Shown: positions 26,257-36,753, numbered from the stretch's first letter. The stretch is 64,000 nucleotides of DNA from Undibacterium parvum (GCF_003955735.1 NZ_CP034464.1:2790001-2854000); one strand, 5' to 3'. The notes: generated from the letters alone by a model not told the origin. Program-made: numbers and translations.

Positions 26257-26552
26257 GTTGTTCAATAAAAAAAGAGAGGGCGCTGCAATGCGGGACTAGA
26301 TTCGAATCGAAACGCGTTTCAAGGCGGCCAAACGATACTAGCCTAGTCAGCAGCTAGTTTCTCTATGATACTGCAAAATGTTTTTGGTTCCGCATGCTTT
26401 TTTGCTATGCGGCAGTAAATGGCGGTCAAATCGCCGCCAAATAGAGCTCAAAAATTTGCACATACTGCTCCTGAGTATCAAATATAAAAACGCCATTGCC
26501 CACGTAGTATGTGGGCAATGGCGTTACTTATTCGCATACTCCCCTAAATGAC
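26257..26552. other. Intergenic region between prfA and dsbB
   Basis: About 296 bp on one transcription strand. It holds the prfA terminator and, further on, must hold the dsbB promoter. TACTCCCC near 26535 resembles the ends of the palindromic element family but has no matching partner. Confidence 0.4.
26486..26525 (-). terminator. Rho-independent terminator after prfA
   Basis: Stem ACGCCATTGCCCAC paired with GTGGGCAATGGCGT around GTAGTAT; on the minus strand TTTTTAT follows. It separates prfA from dsbB. Confidence 0.9.
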
Positions 26553-27638
26553 TTAATTATTGTCGTCCGCCAGGGCGGCCAGCAATTCGGCCTGATGTTC
26601 GGCCACCAGCGCGTTAGTTAGATCGGAAAGTTCACCATCCATGATGAAATCGAGCTTGTATAAAGTCAGGTTGATGCGGTGATCGGTCATGCGGCCCTGC
26701 GGGAAATTGTAGGTGCGGATACGCTCGCTACGGTCGCCCGAGCCGATCAGGCTCTTACGGGTAGCCGCTTCCTTGGCCTGCTTCTCGCGCATCTGGCCAT
26801 CCATGATGCGGGTGGCCAGCACGCGCATCGCTTGTGCCTTATTTTGATGCTGGCTGCGTCCATCCTGACATTCGACCACGATGCCAGTCGGGATGTGGGT
26901 CAGGCGTACTGCCGAATCGGTTTTGTTAATATGCTGACCACCGGCACCGGAGGCGCGGAAGGTATCGATGCGCAAATCCGAGTTATTGATGATGACGTCG
27001 GCCAGTTCATCGGCTTCCGGCATCACTGCCACCGTGCAGGCCGAGGTATGGATGCGGCCCTGGGTCTCGGTAGTCGGCACGCGTTGTACGCGATGGCCAC
27101 CCGATTCAAATTTGAGTTTGGAGTAAGCGCCGGGGCCGGCGATACGCACGATCGCCTCTTTGTAGCCGCCCAACTCAGACGGCGACTCCGACATCATTTC
27201 TATCTGCCAGCGGTTACGTTCGGCAAAGCGGGTATACATGCGTAGCAAGTCGCCGGCAAACAAGGCGGCCTCGTCGCCACCGGTACCGGCACGTATCTCT
27301 AGCAAGATATTGCGTTCGTCGTTCGGGTCTTTCGGCAATAGCATTTTTTGCAGATCGACTTGCAAGTCTTCCATGCGCTGTTTGGCATCGTTGATCTCTT
27401 CTTGCGCGAATTCTTTCATCTCGGGATCGGCCAGCATCTCTTGCGCCGAGGCGATATCGGCCTGGGCTTGCTGGTAGTTTTGATACAACGCCACCAGCGG
27501 TTCGAGTTCGGCATTTTCGCGCGTCAGCTTGCGATAATTGTCCATATCCTTGGTGACGTCTTCTTGCATCAGCAATTGGCTGACTTCGACCAGGCGCTCG
27601 GCCAATTGATCGAGTTTGGATAACATTGATGGTTTCAT
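26553..27638 (-). CDS. prfA: Peptide chain release factor 1
   Basis: 361 residues, matching RF1 length; [16 protein letters not shown] at the N-terminus supports this start. The stop-codon reading loop appears as [13 protein letters not shown] (P-x-T), and the peptidyl-tRNA hydrolysis loop is [19 protein letters not shown] with GGQ. RF1 releases proteins at UAA and UAG. Transcribed after hemA and followed by a strong terminator. Confidence 0.97.
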   Translation of the reverse strand: MKPSMLSKLDQLAERLVEVSQLLMQEDVTKDMDNYRKLTRENAELEPLVALYQNYQQAQADIASAQEMLADPEMKEFAQEEINDAKQRMEDLQVDLQKMLLPKDPNDERNILLEIRAGTGGDEAALFAGDLLRMYTRFAERNRWQIEMMSESPSELGGYKEAIVRIAGPGAYSKLKFESGGHRVQRVPTTETQGRIHTSACTVAVMPEADELADVIINNSDLRIDTFRASGAGGQHINKTDSAVRLTHIPTGIVVECQDGRSQHQNKAQAMRVLATRIMDGQMREKQAKEAATRKSLIGSGDRSERIRTYNFPQGRMTDHRINLTLYKLDFIMDGELSDLTNALVAEHQAELLAALADDNN

Positions 27639-27807
27639 GTGATGACCTTGTACTTGTAATTGTCGGCAGTAGCCATGGGCAAATCGTTTTGCGTATGGCT
27701 GCTACTGAGATTGTTGCGGTATTGAGTGATGGCAGACTGGCTGCTCAGATAAGTCAACGGCGGCCTGCGGCAATAGGGCGCCAGATGTGGCGGCAAGTTC
27801 AGGCTAG

Positions 27808-29094
27808 CTAACGCCTGGTGCGGAACAGTTGCGGTAATAAAGTTGCCAGGCGGGCGCGTTCATCGCCACTGGCTTGGCGCAGCGCTTGCTGCGGGCCGTG
27901 CAAAAATTTGGCGGTGATGCCTTTGGAAAGTGCCTCGAGTACCGCATCGATATCGTCACCGCGTGCCAGCATCTTGCGCGCCCGTTCCAGTTCTAGCATG
28001 CGCATGGCTTCGCTGTTTTCATGCAAATCCTGGATCACCGGCACCATCACGCGGCCATCCACCCAGTGCATGAAAGACTGCACGCGGGTTTCGATAATCG
28101 CTTCGGCTTGCGCTACCGCAGCCTGACGGTTTTCCATACCGGTTTGCACCACGCTACCGAGATCGTCCACCGTGTACAAGTAGACGTCACCGAGTTGCGC
28201 CACTTCTGGTTCTATATCGCGCGGCACCGCTAAATCAACCATGAAAATCGGGCGATGGCGGCGCGCTTTGACAGCGCGTTCGACCAGGCCAAGGCCGATG
28301 ATGGGCAGGGATGAGGCGGTGCAAGAGACGATGATGTCAAATTGGTGCAGGCATTGCGGCAATTCTGCCAGACGGATAGCCTTGCCATCGAAGCGGTGCG
28401 CCAGCGCTTCACCGCGCTCTAAAGTGCGATTCGCAATCGTCAGGCTTTTCGGGTTTTGTGCCGCAAAATGGGTCGCGCACAGCTCTATCATTTCGCCGGC
28501 GCCGATAAACAGCACGTGCTGCTCTGAGATTTTATCGAAAATACGTTGCGACAAGCGCACTGCCGCTGCTGCCATAGAGACACTGTGCGCACCGATCTCG
28601 GTGGTGCTGCGTACTTCCTTGGCGACCGCGAAGGTGCGTTGGAATAACTGGTGCAGATAAGTGCCCAAACCGCCGGCCGCATCGGCCTGACGTACGGCGT
28701 CTTTCATTTGGCCGAGGATCTGCGGCTCGCCCAAGACCATAGAATCAAGACCTGAGGCGACGCGGAAAGCGTGCCTCACCGCATTGTCTTGCGGCAGCGT
28801 GTAAAGATGGTGACGAAGTTCGGAGTAAGGCAGCTTGTGGAAATCCGCCAAAAAATGCGCAGTCGCATCAATGGAGTTCTCTACCCCGCTGACTGCATAC
28901 AATTCGGTGCGGTTGCAGGTTGATAAAATCGCCGCTTCCGGCCCAAAATGATGGTTGCTGCTGCTGTCATCGCGGCCAAACCAGGAGCGCGCAGCCACCA
29001 CCGCCTGACCTATCTGATCAGGAGAGAAGGCGACTTTTTCGCGTAAAGACAGCGGTGCAGTCGTGTGATTGAGGCCAACGGCAAGTAGTTGCAT
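27808..29094 (-). CDS. hemA: Glutamyl-tRNA reductase
   Basis: 428 residues. The N-terminal catalytic domain has [13 protein letters not shown] and the active-site Cys in [11 protein letters not shown] (about Cys60), then [19 protein letters not shown]. The NADPH-binding domain shows VLFIGAGEM, and a C-terminal helical dimerisation region follows. It makes glutamate-1-semialdehyde from Glu-tRNA, the first committed step of tetrapyrrole synthesis by the C5 route. hemA-prfA is a common gene order in betaproteobacteria; 169 bp separates them here. Confidence 0.97.
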   Translation of the reverse strand: MQLLAVGLNHTTAPLSLREKVAFSPDQIGQAVVAARSWFGRDDSSSNHHFGPEAAILSTCNRTELYAVSGVENSIDATAHFLADFHKLPYSELRHHLYTLPQDNAVRHAFRVASGLDSMVLGEPQILGQMKDAVRQADAAGGLGTYLHQLFQRTFAVAKEVRSTTEIGAHSVSMAAAAVRLSQRIFDKISEQHVLFIGAGEMIELCATHFAAQNPKSLTIANRTLERGEALAHRFDGKAIRLAELPQCLHQFDIIVSCTASSLPIIGLGLVERAVKARRHRPIFMVDLAVPRDIEPEVAQLGDVYLYTVDDLGSVVQTGMENRQAAVAQAEAIIETRVQSFMHWVDGRVMVPVIQDLHENSEAMRMLELERARKMLARGDDIDAVLEALSKGITAKFLHGPQQALRQASGDERARLATLLPQLFRTRR

Positions 29095-29185
29095 AGACTA
29101 AAAAATGAATATCAGCCTGCATTATACAGCCTAGCTAGACGCTGGTTTCTGGCAAAAAGTAAGACTTGCGGCAGATCAAGCCTGA

Positions 29186-31639
29186 TCAAACACTAAAAGC
29201 AGGTATTTTTAAGACGAAAGTGCTGCCTTCACCCGGCACGCTCTGGAAATCTATCTTGCCATGATGCCTATCCATGACCTTTTTGATAAACACCATGCCT
29301 AAGCCAACGCCGTCATTTTTGGGCTGTTCTTTGTGTTTAAAGCGCTGAAAACGCTGAAACAGGCGACTCTGATCGGCGCGCGCAATCCCGTAACCCTGAT
29401 CGACGATGGTGCACAAGACATGCGCATCGCTCATGCCGGACTCGTAACTGAGTGTGCAAGTAATGCTGGTGTCGCTAGGACTATATTTGATCGCATTCGA
29501 GAGTAAATTGGTCAGCACCCGCGTCATCAGGCTGCGATCGACCCGGACCGGATAGTTGGCTTCTGGAATCTGGGTCGTGATGCGGATATTTTTCTCTTTT
29601 GCCAGGCTCCACATCTCGTCGCTGGCATCCATCAATACATCTTGAAAATCCATGTCTTCCAAGCGGTAATCTTGCGCTTCGGCACGCGCCAATTGCACAA
29701 AATTATCTGCCAGAGCCAGCGTGATACGCGAGGCTTTTTCTATGCGGTTTAAAAAATCTGCCTGTGGCAAGGCGGTTTGCGGATCGTGTTGCAATTCTAG
29801 CAGCGCCAGGATAGAGGCCTGCGGCGCCCGCATATCGTGCGAGATAAAGTGCAGAGTCTCATCGCGGCTACGTTCTGCCGCACGGATCGCAGAGATGTCG
29901 ATCAGGCTGATGATCCAGCCACTCAATTCACGCTGGCCGGTATAGCAGGGCGCGCTCTTAATCAAGAGATCGCGCTCTTTGGGATCGACTATCTCTATCC
30001 CCTTATTTATCGTGCTTTGTTGTTTTAGATCGATTAAATCCCACCAGCTAAAGACTGCGTTCGGGCTCTCTTCCAGGGCGGCTGGCGGGCTCATTTTGGC
30101 AAACAAAAACGGCAGCATGGCGTCTTGTATCTTGGGCTGACCTATGCTGGCAAAATACAACATGGCGGCTGGATTGGCGAGCAGGATATTGCCGTCTACG
30201 GTAGTGACGATGGTGGCATCGGGCAAACTGTTCAGGCTGTCACTGACAAACTGGCGCAAGTCACGGACCCGGCGTGCCGCATTGCGCATCGCCTGTATGC
30301 GCTGTTCCAAACTATCTTGTAGCGGTGCGCTGATCGACACCTCACCTGCATCGATATTGCCAGCGGGCTCGGTTTTCAATTCCGGCAGTAAATGCGGCTC
30401 TTGATCAAGCAAGATAAATTCTTCGCCCAGATAACGTATCGCGGCCTCAAGGCGGCGCCAGCTCCACAAGGGATAAGCCAGTAACAAGCCGCACAAGGCG
30501 CTGGAGGGTGGCAACCAGTAACCCAGACGTAGTGCGCTAAAACTGCTGAGTAAAAGTAGCAAAAATAGACCTGCTGTCAGGCTCAAGGCCCAGCGCGGTG
30601 AGGCGAATAAATAGCCGAGTAAGGCCAGTGTTAATGGTAAGAGTGCATACAGCAAGCTAGGCCAGAATGTGGCCAGACTAATGGCGCGTTCATCGAGCAA
30701 ACTGGCAAGGATATTGGCATTGATTTCTATGCCTGAGATGGCACCCTCGTTGGCCGACACCGGGGTGCCGAAAGAATCGGCCATGCCAACCGCACTAGTG
30801 CCTATCAAGACGTATTTATCCCGGAAAAAATCAGCAGGAACTTCGCCCCTTAACACCGTGACATAAGGCACCGAAGTAAAGTGGCCGCTACTGCCGTAAT
30901 AGGGGATGTGCATCTGGTAATCGCGCTGCCAGGCTTCATTCTGCGGGCTGGCGCGCTCGGCCTCTGGTAGGCGCAGACCTGGCAGTGTAGCTGCTTGACT
31001 GCCCGCCGCCGCGGGTCGTGCGATGTCGCGCATCGCCAGTGCAAAATGTGGCCACCATACACCGTGCATGCCTTCTTGCAAAAAGACACTGCGTGCCACG
31101 CCGTCTTTATCCAGCTCAAGATGGATGTGTGCCAATTGTCGTGCCGCCTTGCTCAAGATCGGTAGCGGTTGGGCGGCACTCAGACCTAGACCTGCGCTGG
31201 CCGAGACCAGCGGCAATACCACTTTATTGCTGGCGGCAATCGCGGCGGCTAGACTGACATCGCCATTTTGCAGTCCATCCGGGGATAGGTTTTCGGATTC
31301 GGAGAATAATATATCCAGACCGATGGCGGCCGGATTGGCGGCATTGAGTTGCTTGATTAGTTCGGCATGGCGCAGGCGTGGCCATGGCCATTTTCCCAGT
31401 TCGGCCAGACTGTAGTCATCAATCGCAACGATGATGATGTCGTCACGCGCCGGATGCGGGTTGAGGCGCATGAATCTATCGTACAAACTCTGATCTAGCG
31501 TCCCTAAGGTTTTGCTCCACTGCAAACCAGCAATCAAGAGCAGCAAGGCGACACTGATGAAGGCCCACTCGCGTAAGGCTAGTCGCCTCGATGCGGCGTT
31601 GCTATTGTCTGTAGTTTCTGTCTTCGCTGTGTTGCTCAT
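29186..31639 (-). CDS. CHASE2-domain sensor histidine kinase
   Basis: 817 residues. One membrane helix (about 26-42) leads to a periplasmic CHASE2 domain (about 45-320, with the typical DIIIVAIDDYSLAELGKWPWPR), then three membrane helices (about 325-392). Inside the cell there is a linker, a PAS-like segment (about 470-580), a HisKA domain with the phospho-acceptor His601 in HFISHDMRAPQ, and an HATPase domain with N box LLSNAIKYSP, G1 VDQGYGIA and G2 GVGLGM. It should phosphorylate the OmpR-type regulator of the same cluster. The start is 12 bp after the FecR-like gene's stop. Confidence 0.92.
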   Translation of the reverse strand: MSNTAKTETTDNSNAASRRLALREWAFISVALLLLIAGLQWSKTLGTLDQSLYDRFMRLNPHPARDDIIIVAIDDYSLAELGKWPWPRLRHAELIKQLNAANPAAIGLDILFSESENLSPDGLQNGDVSLAAAIAASNKVVLPLVSASAGLGLSAAQPLPILSKAARQLAHIHLELDKDGVARSVFLQEGMHGVWWPHFALAMRDIARPAAAGSQAATLPGLRLPEAERASPQNEAWQRDYQMHIPYYGSSGHFTSVPYVTVLRGEVPADFFRDKYVLIGTSAVGMADSFGTPVSANEGAISGIEINANILASLLDERAISLATFWPSLLYALLPLTLALLGYLFASPRWALSLTAGLFLLLLLSSFSALRLGYWLPPSSALCGLLLAYPLWSWRRLEAAIRYLGEEFILLDQEPHLLPELKTEPAGNIDAGEVSISAPLQDSLEQRIQAMRNAARRVRDLRQFVSDSLNSLPDATIVTTVDGNILLANPAAMLYFASIGQPKIQDAMLPFLFAKMSPPAALEESPNAVFSWWDLIDLKQQSTINKGIEIVDPKERDLLIKSAPCYTGQRELSGWIISLIDISAIRAAERSRDETLHFISHDMRAPQASILALLELQHDPQTALPQADFLNRIEKASRITLALADNFVQLARAEAQDYRLEDMDFQDVLMDASDEMWSLAKEKNIRITTQIPEANYPVRVDRSLMTRVLTNLLSNAIKYSPSDTSITCTLSYESGMSDAHVLCTIVDQGYGIARADQSRLFQRFQRFKHKEQPKNDGVGLGMVFIKKVMDRHHGKIDFQSVPGEGSTFVLKIPAFSV

Positions 31640-31651
31640 GCCTGTGAGCGA

Positions 31652-33352
31652 CTAGAAATTAGGTCGCGCCACAGTACCACCGATATCGATGGGCTCACCG
31701 TTACCACTGACCCAGCGCGTAAAAATTTCGACTTTTTGCGTCGCCGAATATGCACCGACATAGCCATCGGCATCGGTCGCCTTGACGCGGATAAAATACA
31801 GACCGGATGGAGGGCGTGGAATGCTGATTTCAGGTTGGCTAAGCTGCTGCGATAAATACAGGGCGCTGAAGCTGGCGTCACTAGCGATTTCGAGCAGAAA
31901 ACTTTGGCCGGGCTCAGAAGGCCAATTTAAGGACAGCGCATTGGCGCCGGTATCGGTGACAGGATTCATGGCTTGCGCTGGCATGAAGCTAAATGTCTGG
32001 GTGTCGCTGTAGGGGCCTTGGTCTAGCTTGCCATTTTTTTGCGCCAAAGTTGCGATGCGCCAAAAATATTTAGCATGGGGTAATTTACTGGCCGTATATT
32101 GGGTTGCCTTGATCTCGCTTTGATCGATCAGAATCTGTTTAAACTCCGCATCACTGGCCAGTTGCAGACGATAGCCTAAGGCATCCGTGGCTTCGGTCCA
32201 GGCAAAATTCACAGATTCGGCGCGCAGTTTTGCTTTCGGTGCGACGGTGAACGGAGGTTCTGGGCGCGCCTTGAGGGTGAAAGGGAAAACAGCGGGTAAA
32301 CCTTCTAGTCCGGCCGCATCGAAGGCAGTTACCCGACTAAAATAATTGCCATCAATCAGTCCATCCACCTTGTATGCGGTATCGACGATACGTCCCTCGG
32401 CAATGATGTTTTGTGCTTGCGCATCAGTCGCGATTTGCACTCTATAGCCACGCGCCTGTTCCATTTTGCTGACGGCTAGTTGTACCGTAGGTTTTTCTTG
32501 TAACTGGTAGCCATTTTCAAGAGTCGGCGCTGCAAACAAGCTCGCCGCTTTGCCTAGTCCCGCCTGGTTGATAATATTACCCTGGCCGCTTGCCAGCAAT
32601 AGGGCGTTTGGTTTTGTTATTTTGCCGACTGCAACAGCGCCGGACAGAACTTCACTGGCGATGCCATTGTCGTTGATGCCAACTCTGAAATGGGTGCCAC
32701 GTACGCCGGCAATCGCCAACGGTGAGGTGACTTCAAAACGGCCTTTGTTGCTCACCAGCGTGGAAACTCTAGACTCCACGCGGCCTTGTTGCAAGCGTAC
32801 TTCGGTGCGCGGACTCTTGGTGTATTTAAGCATTCTCAATTTGGCCAATAACACCTGGCTATTTGAGGGTATCGAGATACGTGATTCATCTGGCAATGCC
32901 AAACTCAAGAAGCCATTCTTAGCGGTAGTGATTACGCTATATTCGTAGAGCATATCGCCCAAGCTCAGCGCCGTTTCTATGCCATTCTTATTCTTTGTCG
33001 TGACTTGTCCGGCCAGTGCCACCACTTTAGCCTGGCTTGCTTCTTCGGGGAGCAGCTCGAGTGGGATCACGATCGCTGAACCGATAGGGATGGTTCTGTC
33101 ATTGGAAATTTTATTGCGCTTACCAAGCAGCGTGGCATTACTGGTTTTGTCGGTGTAGCGTAGGGCGATGCTGCTTAGGGTGTCGCCTTCCAGAGCGAAA
33201 TAGGTCATGTCCGGGGGAGTATTGCTGATGCTGCCCGGTTCACCGCTGATTTTAGCGGCTGGTGTGCTGGCACTGACAGTTACACTTAGAAACAATGCGA
33301 TGGATGCCGAAAAAAAACGCAATGACAATCGAGATGGTAAGGCGTGGCTCAT
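31652..33352 (-). CDS. Exported LysM + FecR-domain protein
   Basis: 566 residues. Signal peptide (about residues 1-28, ending TVSAS), then a LysM domain (about 48-100, YFALEGDTLSSIALRY...IPIGSAIVIP), a FecR domain (about 110-240, with GDMLYEYSVITTAKNGFLSL and SPLAIAGVRGTHFRV), and then several FN3-like repeats (about 280-555) with W and FSF patterns. LysM suggests peptidoglycan binding and FecR a signal-transducing periplasmic role. It lies between a response regulator gene and a CHASE2 kinase gene on one strand, so it may feed the kinase's sensory domain. Role inferred from context. Confidence 0.88.
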   Translation of the reverse strand: MSHALPSRLSLRFFSASIALFLSVTVSASTPAAKISGEPGSISNTPPDMTYFALEGDTLSSIALRYTDKTSNATLLGKRNKISNDRTIPIGSAIVIPLELLPEEASQAKVVALAGQVTTKNKNGIETALSLGDMLYEYSVITTAKNGFLSLALPDESRISIPSNSQVLLAKLRMLKYTKSPRTEVRLQQGRVESRVSTLVSNKGRFEVTSPLAIAGVRGTHFRVGINDNGIASEVLSGAVAVGKITKPNALLLASGQGNIINQAGLGKAASLFAAPTLENGYQLQEKPTVQLAVSKMEQARGYRVQIATDAQAQNIIAEGRIVDTAYKVDGLIDGNYFSRVTAFDAAGLEGLPAVFPFTLKARPEPPFTVAPKAKLRAESVNFAWTEATDALGYRLQLASDAEFKQILIDQSEIKATQYTASKLPHAKYFWRIATLAQKNGKLDQGPYSDTQTFSFMPAQAMNPVTDTGANALSLNWPSEPGQSFLLEIASDASFSALYLSQQLSQPEISIPRPPSGLYFIRVKATDADGYVGAYSATQKVEIFTRWVSGNGEPIDIGGTVARPNF

Positions 33353-33427
33353 GCAAATTTCCTAAAAATATACTGCGCTAACAGCCAGCGTAGCTGGCTT
33401 ATTCCTACGATTTTCAGACCGGAAAAT

Positions 33428-34120
33428 CTATTCTGCTACGACTTGTTCTAAGCGATATCCATAGCTGTACACGGGAGCCAGACGATAGCCGTTTTCCGGA
33501 CGCAGATTGAGTTTGCTACGCACCCTTGAAATATGGGTATCCATAGTGCGTGAGGGGATATCGATATCCCGCGACCAGACCGCCTCAAGAATATAGGCGC
33601 GTGATAAAGGACGGCCGAGATTATTAAATAAGAGCAAAGCCAGATCGAATTCTTTTTGCGTCATCTCTACCGGCTCTTCATTGACACTGACGCGACTGGC
33701 GCGAGTCTCAAATTGATAGATCCCGAATTGTACGATTTCGGCCGCGTTTTGCGCCGGATAAGCCCGACGCAGCAAGGCATGCACGCGCGCCACCAGTTCA
33801 CCCCGGCGTATCGGCTTGATCATGTAGTCATCTGCACCTGCTGCCAGACCGGCGATGATATCGTCTTCTCCCGAACGGCTAGTCATAAACAGCACCGGCA
33901 AGGTTGGCGACAATTTCTCTCTGACCCAATGCAAGACTTCGGTGCCGCTTAGGTCGGGCACTTGCCAGTCGAGTATCAGCAGATCAAAACTCTCACGCCG
34001 CAACTGATGCAGCATTTCTTTACCGCTGGTGAAAGGGTGGCAGACATGGCCTGCTGAAGTCAAAATTGTACAAGCCAATTCTAAAATACTATTGTCATCA
34101 TCAAGAATGGCGATACGCAT
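33428..34120 (-). CDS. OmpR/PhoB-type response regulator
   Basis: 230 residues. Receiver domain: acidic pocket D7-D9 in ILDDDNS, phospho-acceptor Asp51 in LLILDWQVPDLSG, conserved Lys102 in DDYMIKPIRRGE. The C-terminal winged-helix DNA-binding domain covers about 130-228 (EFDLALLLFNNLGRPLSRAYILEAVW, then RTMDTHISRVRSKLN). First gene of the trio with the LysM/FecR protein and the CHASE2 kinase; 75 bp separates it from the former. Its regulon cannot be told from the sequence. Confidence 0.93.
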   Translation of the reverse strand: MRIAILDDDNSILELACTILTSAGHVCHPFTSGKEMLHQLRRESFDLLILDWQVPDLSGTEVLHWVREKLSPTLPVLFMTSRSGEDDIIAGLAAGADDYMIKPIRRGELVARVHALLRRAYPAQNAAEIVQFGIYQFETRASRVSVNEEPVEMTQKEFDLALLLFNNLGRPLSRAYILEAVWSRDIDIPSRTMDTHISRVRSKLNLRPENGYRLAPVYSYGYRLEQVVAE

Positions 34121-34324
34121 AAGGGGGACTCGGGTAGGTGCTGATTAAGAAAATGAATTTGCCAGGGGTTTAGCGAAATTTAACGGTGCTCTGTTGGTCG
34201 CAAGATAAGCGAGGTATCAGCAGTGAATACAGCGCACACGCAGGTTTTGCCTGTGCGCTGGATAGTCTTATTGCGGTAGCCTGGTGACGAGGCAGAACTA
34301 CTAATCCGGTGCTGCCTAGTCATT
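34121..34324. other. Intergenic region between minE and the response regulator
   Basis: 204 bp. CAGCGCACACGCAGG...CCTGTGCGCTG (34230-34256) is an imperfect hairpin without a T-run. The promoter of the signalling trio (minus strand) should lie in the left half. Confidence 0.35.
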
Positions 34325-34588
34325 TTAGCTACGCAGTTCTACGTCTGGCAAAATCACATTGACATCCAGTACTTCCAGATTGCCCTGCTTATCGAGAGAA
34401 ACCTTGATGTCATCGGGATTGACTTTGGTATATCTCGCAATCACAGCAATTAATTCTTCGCGCAAAGCGGGTAAAAAATCGTAACCATCGCGCCCGGTAC
34501 GTTCGCGTGCGATGATAATTTGCAGACGTTCTTTTGCCGCATTCGCACTTTTTGGTTTAGGTGCAAACAAAAAAGAGAGCAATGCCAT
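34325..34588 (-). CDS. minE: Cell division topological specificity factor MinE
   Basis: 87 residues from the ATG directly after the minD stop (one base between); a longer open frame into minD is ignored. The N-terminal membrane-targeting and MinD-binding part (MALLSFLFAPKPKSANAAKERLQIIIARER) and the C-terminal topological domain (LREELIAVIARYTKVNPDDIKV) are complete. MinE stimulates the MinD ATPase and drives pole-to-pole oscillation, restricting MinC to the poles. Third gene of minCDE. Confidence 0.96.
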   Translation of the reverse strand: MALLSFLFAPKPKSANAAKERLQIIIARERTGRDGYDFLPALREELIAVIARYTKVNPDDIKVSLDKQGNLEVLDVNVILPDVELRS

Positions 34589-34589
34589 C

Positions 34590-35405
34590 TTACTTACCTC
34601 CGAAAATTCGTTGTAGCAATCCCGGCTTTTCGTAGGCGACAAAGCGCAGAGGAATTTCTTCGCCTAGGAAACGTGATACCACGTCCTCATAAGCATCAGA
34701 GACGTCGGTGCCCTTCATGTGAATAGCTGGATTGCCATGGTTGGATGCATGCAGTACCGCTTCCGATTCGGGGATGACCCCGATCAAGGGTATCCGTAAA
34801 ATTTCTTGAACGTCAGTGTAGGACAGCATCTCGCCAGCCTCTACGCGTTTTGGTGAGTAGCGGGTAATCAGCAGATGCTCTTTAACTGGTTCGCCACCGG
34901 CTTGCGCACGTTTAGACTTGGCTTGAATGATGCCCAGTATGCGATCCGAGTCGCGCACTGAAGATACCTCAGGATTGGTCACAACAATCGCTTCATCGGC
35001 GAAGGTTAAGGCCATCACCGCACCGCGTTCGATACCCGCTGGGGAATCGCAAACGATGTATTCAAAATCCATTTTGATCAGATCATTGAGCACGCGCTCC
35101 ACGCCTTCTTCGGTCAGCGCGTCTTTGTCACGCGTTTGTGAGGCTGGCAGAATAAACAGATTATCACAATGCTTGTCTTTGATCAGTGCCTGATTCAGAG
35201 TCGCTTCACCACTAATGACATTGACCAGGTCATACACCACACGGCGCTCGCAACCCATGATCAAATCGAGATTGCGCAGACCGACGTCAAAGTCCAGCAC
35301 GGCGGTCTTATGGCCACGCATCGCCAGACCAGAAGAAAAACTCGCGCTAGAAGTGGTTTTCCCCACCCCGCCTTTACCGGACGTTACAACGATAATTCTT
35401 GCCAC
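34590..35405 (-). CDS. minD: Septum site-determining ATPase MinD
   Basis: 271 residues from a GTG start (VARIIVVTSGKGGVGKTT) with GGAG seven bases upstream; the open frame runs further but without support. The deviant Walker A motif GKGGVGKTT, the switch region LDFDVGLRNLD and the C-terminal amphipathic membrane-targeting helix (GLLQRIFGGK) are all present. MinD binds the membrane with ATP, recruits MinC and is released by MinE. 63 bp after minC. Confidence 0.97.
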   Translation of the reverse strand: MARIIVVTSGKGGVGKTTSSASFSSGLAMRGHKTAVLDFDVGLRNLDLIMGCERRVVYDLVNVISGEATLNQALIKDKHCDNLFILPASQTRDKDALTEEGVERVLNDLIKMDFEYIVCDSPAGIERGAVMALTFADEAIVVTNPEVSSVRDSDRILGIIQAKSKRAQAGGEPVKEHLLITRYSPKRVEAGEMLSYTDVQEILRIPLIGVIPESEAVLHASNHGNPAIHMKGTDVSDAYEDVVSRFLGEEIPLRFVAYEKPGLLQRIFGGK

Positions 35406-35468
35406 AAAGAACTCCTTTAGCTGTGCTGGAAATACCAAAATTGGGATTATTTAGATCTTAATAAAAAC

Positions 35469-36218
35469 TTAAGCTGCTGATTTCATGGATGATACTTCAA
35501 TACTGTCACCAATCAGCTTGATTTGTACCGGATGTTGCGCCGGAAGTTCAGGGAAGCCGTTCTCGAAGGTGCGGTAAATTCCGGCTATCGAGACCAATTC
35601 TGGCTCCATCGTCAGTGCATAAATACGCGCATTGGTGTTGCCACTTGCACCTGCTAAGGCACGCCCACGTAAAGGTGCATAAATATGGATACTGCCATCG
35701 GCAATCACTTCAGCGCCATTATTTACCGCAGCGGTAATAATCAGATCGGCACCGCGCGCATAAATGCGCGTACCGGCGCGTACCGGCGTATCGACCACCA
35801 TTGCTGGAACATTGCTTATCTGTAATTGAGGTGCTGGCGTGGGAGCACTAGGTTTGGGTTCTTCTATCGCCGCGACAAGCGGCGCTTCTTCGTTGCGCAA
35901 TTTGCTCACTGCATCGATGATTAAACCGTAACCACGTATATACGCATGGTCTTCCGGGCGCGCATTGCGTATTGCGACCACATTCAAACCAAAAGATTTG
36001 AAGAGTGCGCAGACTTTGGGCCAGTCAAATTTTTCTTCAGCGATGGCTTCAATATCGAGGATGGCAAATTCATCCTCAAAAAAATCTGGGGTGCCAGCCG
36101 TGATGTCTTTTAATGCCAGTTCTAGTTCTGGGATCGTCGCCTTGTTCAGAATAATTGCCACTGCTACAACGGTCGCTATCTTGATTTCTATGGGTTTGCG
36201 CGTCTGACTGTTTTGCAT
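35469..36218 (-). CDS. minC: Septum site-determining protein MinC
   Basis: 249 residues. N-terminal FtsZ-inhibiting domain (about 1-110), a Pro/Ala/Glu linker (PKPSAPTPAPQLQ), and a C-terminal beta-helix domain that binds MinD (GTRIYARGADLIITAAVNNGAEVIADGSIHIY, about 145-240). It blocks FtsZ ring assembly away from midcell. First gene of minCDE, and the upstream intergenic region must contain the operon promoter. Confidence 0.96.
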   Translation of the reverse strand: MQNSQTRKPIEIKIATVVAVAIILNKATIPELELALKDITAGTPDFFEDEFAILDIEAIAEEKFDWPKVCALFKSFGLNVVAIRNARPEDHAYIRGYGLIIDAVSKLRNEEAPLVAAIEEPKPSAPTPAPQLQISNVPAMVVDTPVRAGTRIYARGADLIITAAVNNGAEVIADGSIHIYAPLRGRALAGASGNTNARIYALTMEPELVSIAGIYRTFENGFPELPAQHPVQIKLIGDSIEVSSMKSAA

Positions 36219-36700
36219 AAAAGGCGAAAAGTAAAATGAAACAAAGTTAATACAAATCTAATTCCAAAAAACGGAGCAGATGGCGCTAAAAGGGCAATCG
36301 TACCAATTGATGAGCAAGAATGCAAAAGAAAGAAGCAGGACGTGGTCGATCATACAAATGAACAATATCCGTGTGGAAATAATGTCGCATTTATAGGCTG
36401 TTTTCCCTTGCTCTCAAGCAAAAAATAGGCAGGATCGACAAAAACGAGTTCGCCCGTGATTGAGCTGGCAAGCACGGGCGAAACGTAAAGAGAATTTGGA
36501 CGGCGAGCCTGAGCGATCTAAATCGCACAAAACACACCTGGCTACCGTCATGCATATCAGTTGCATGTACAGTAGATGAAAAGATAATACACAATCAATA
36601 TGACGCAGGCATGACATGCATCAAACAAAAGTGAAGCCCTGATCGAGTTTGCGTATATTCGTCCGAGTATTGATGCCGACGCACAAGAAAAATTTAGACG
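36219..36700. other. Intergenic region upstream of minCDE
   Basis: About 480 bp without a credible gene. Contains a hairpin TTCGCCCGTG / CACGGGCGAA (36449-36482), which on the minus strand is followed by GTTTTTG and could act as a weak terminator. The minC promoter is expected close to 36250. Confidence 0.4.
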
Positions 36701-36739
36701 AAAAAAATGCCTGCATGAATAAACGTGCAGGCATTTTTT
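36701..36739 (-). terminator. Rho-independent terminator after tRNA-Phe
   Basis: Stem AATGCCTGCA / TGCAGGCATT with A-run and T-run on either side, so it can work in both directions; tRNA-Phe on the minus strand ends 14 bp away. Confidence 0.88.
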
Positions 36740-36753
36740 CTACTACTAATACT

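Noticed and set aside
36391..36617. Minus-strand frames of about 67 residues upstream of minC
   Set aside because: Two overlapping frames with no ribosome site, no homology recognised, and a hairpin inside.
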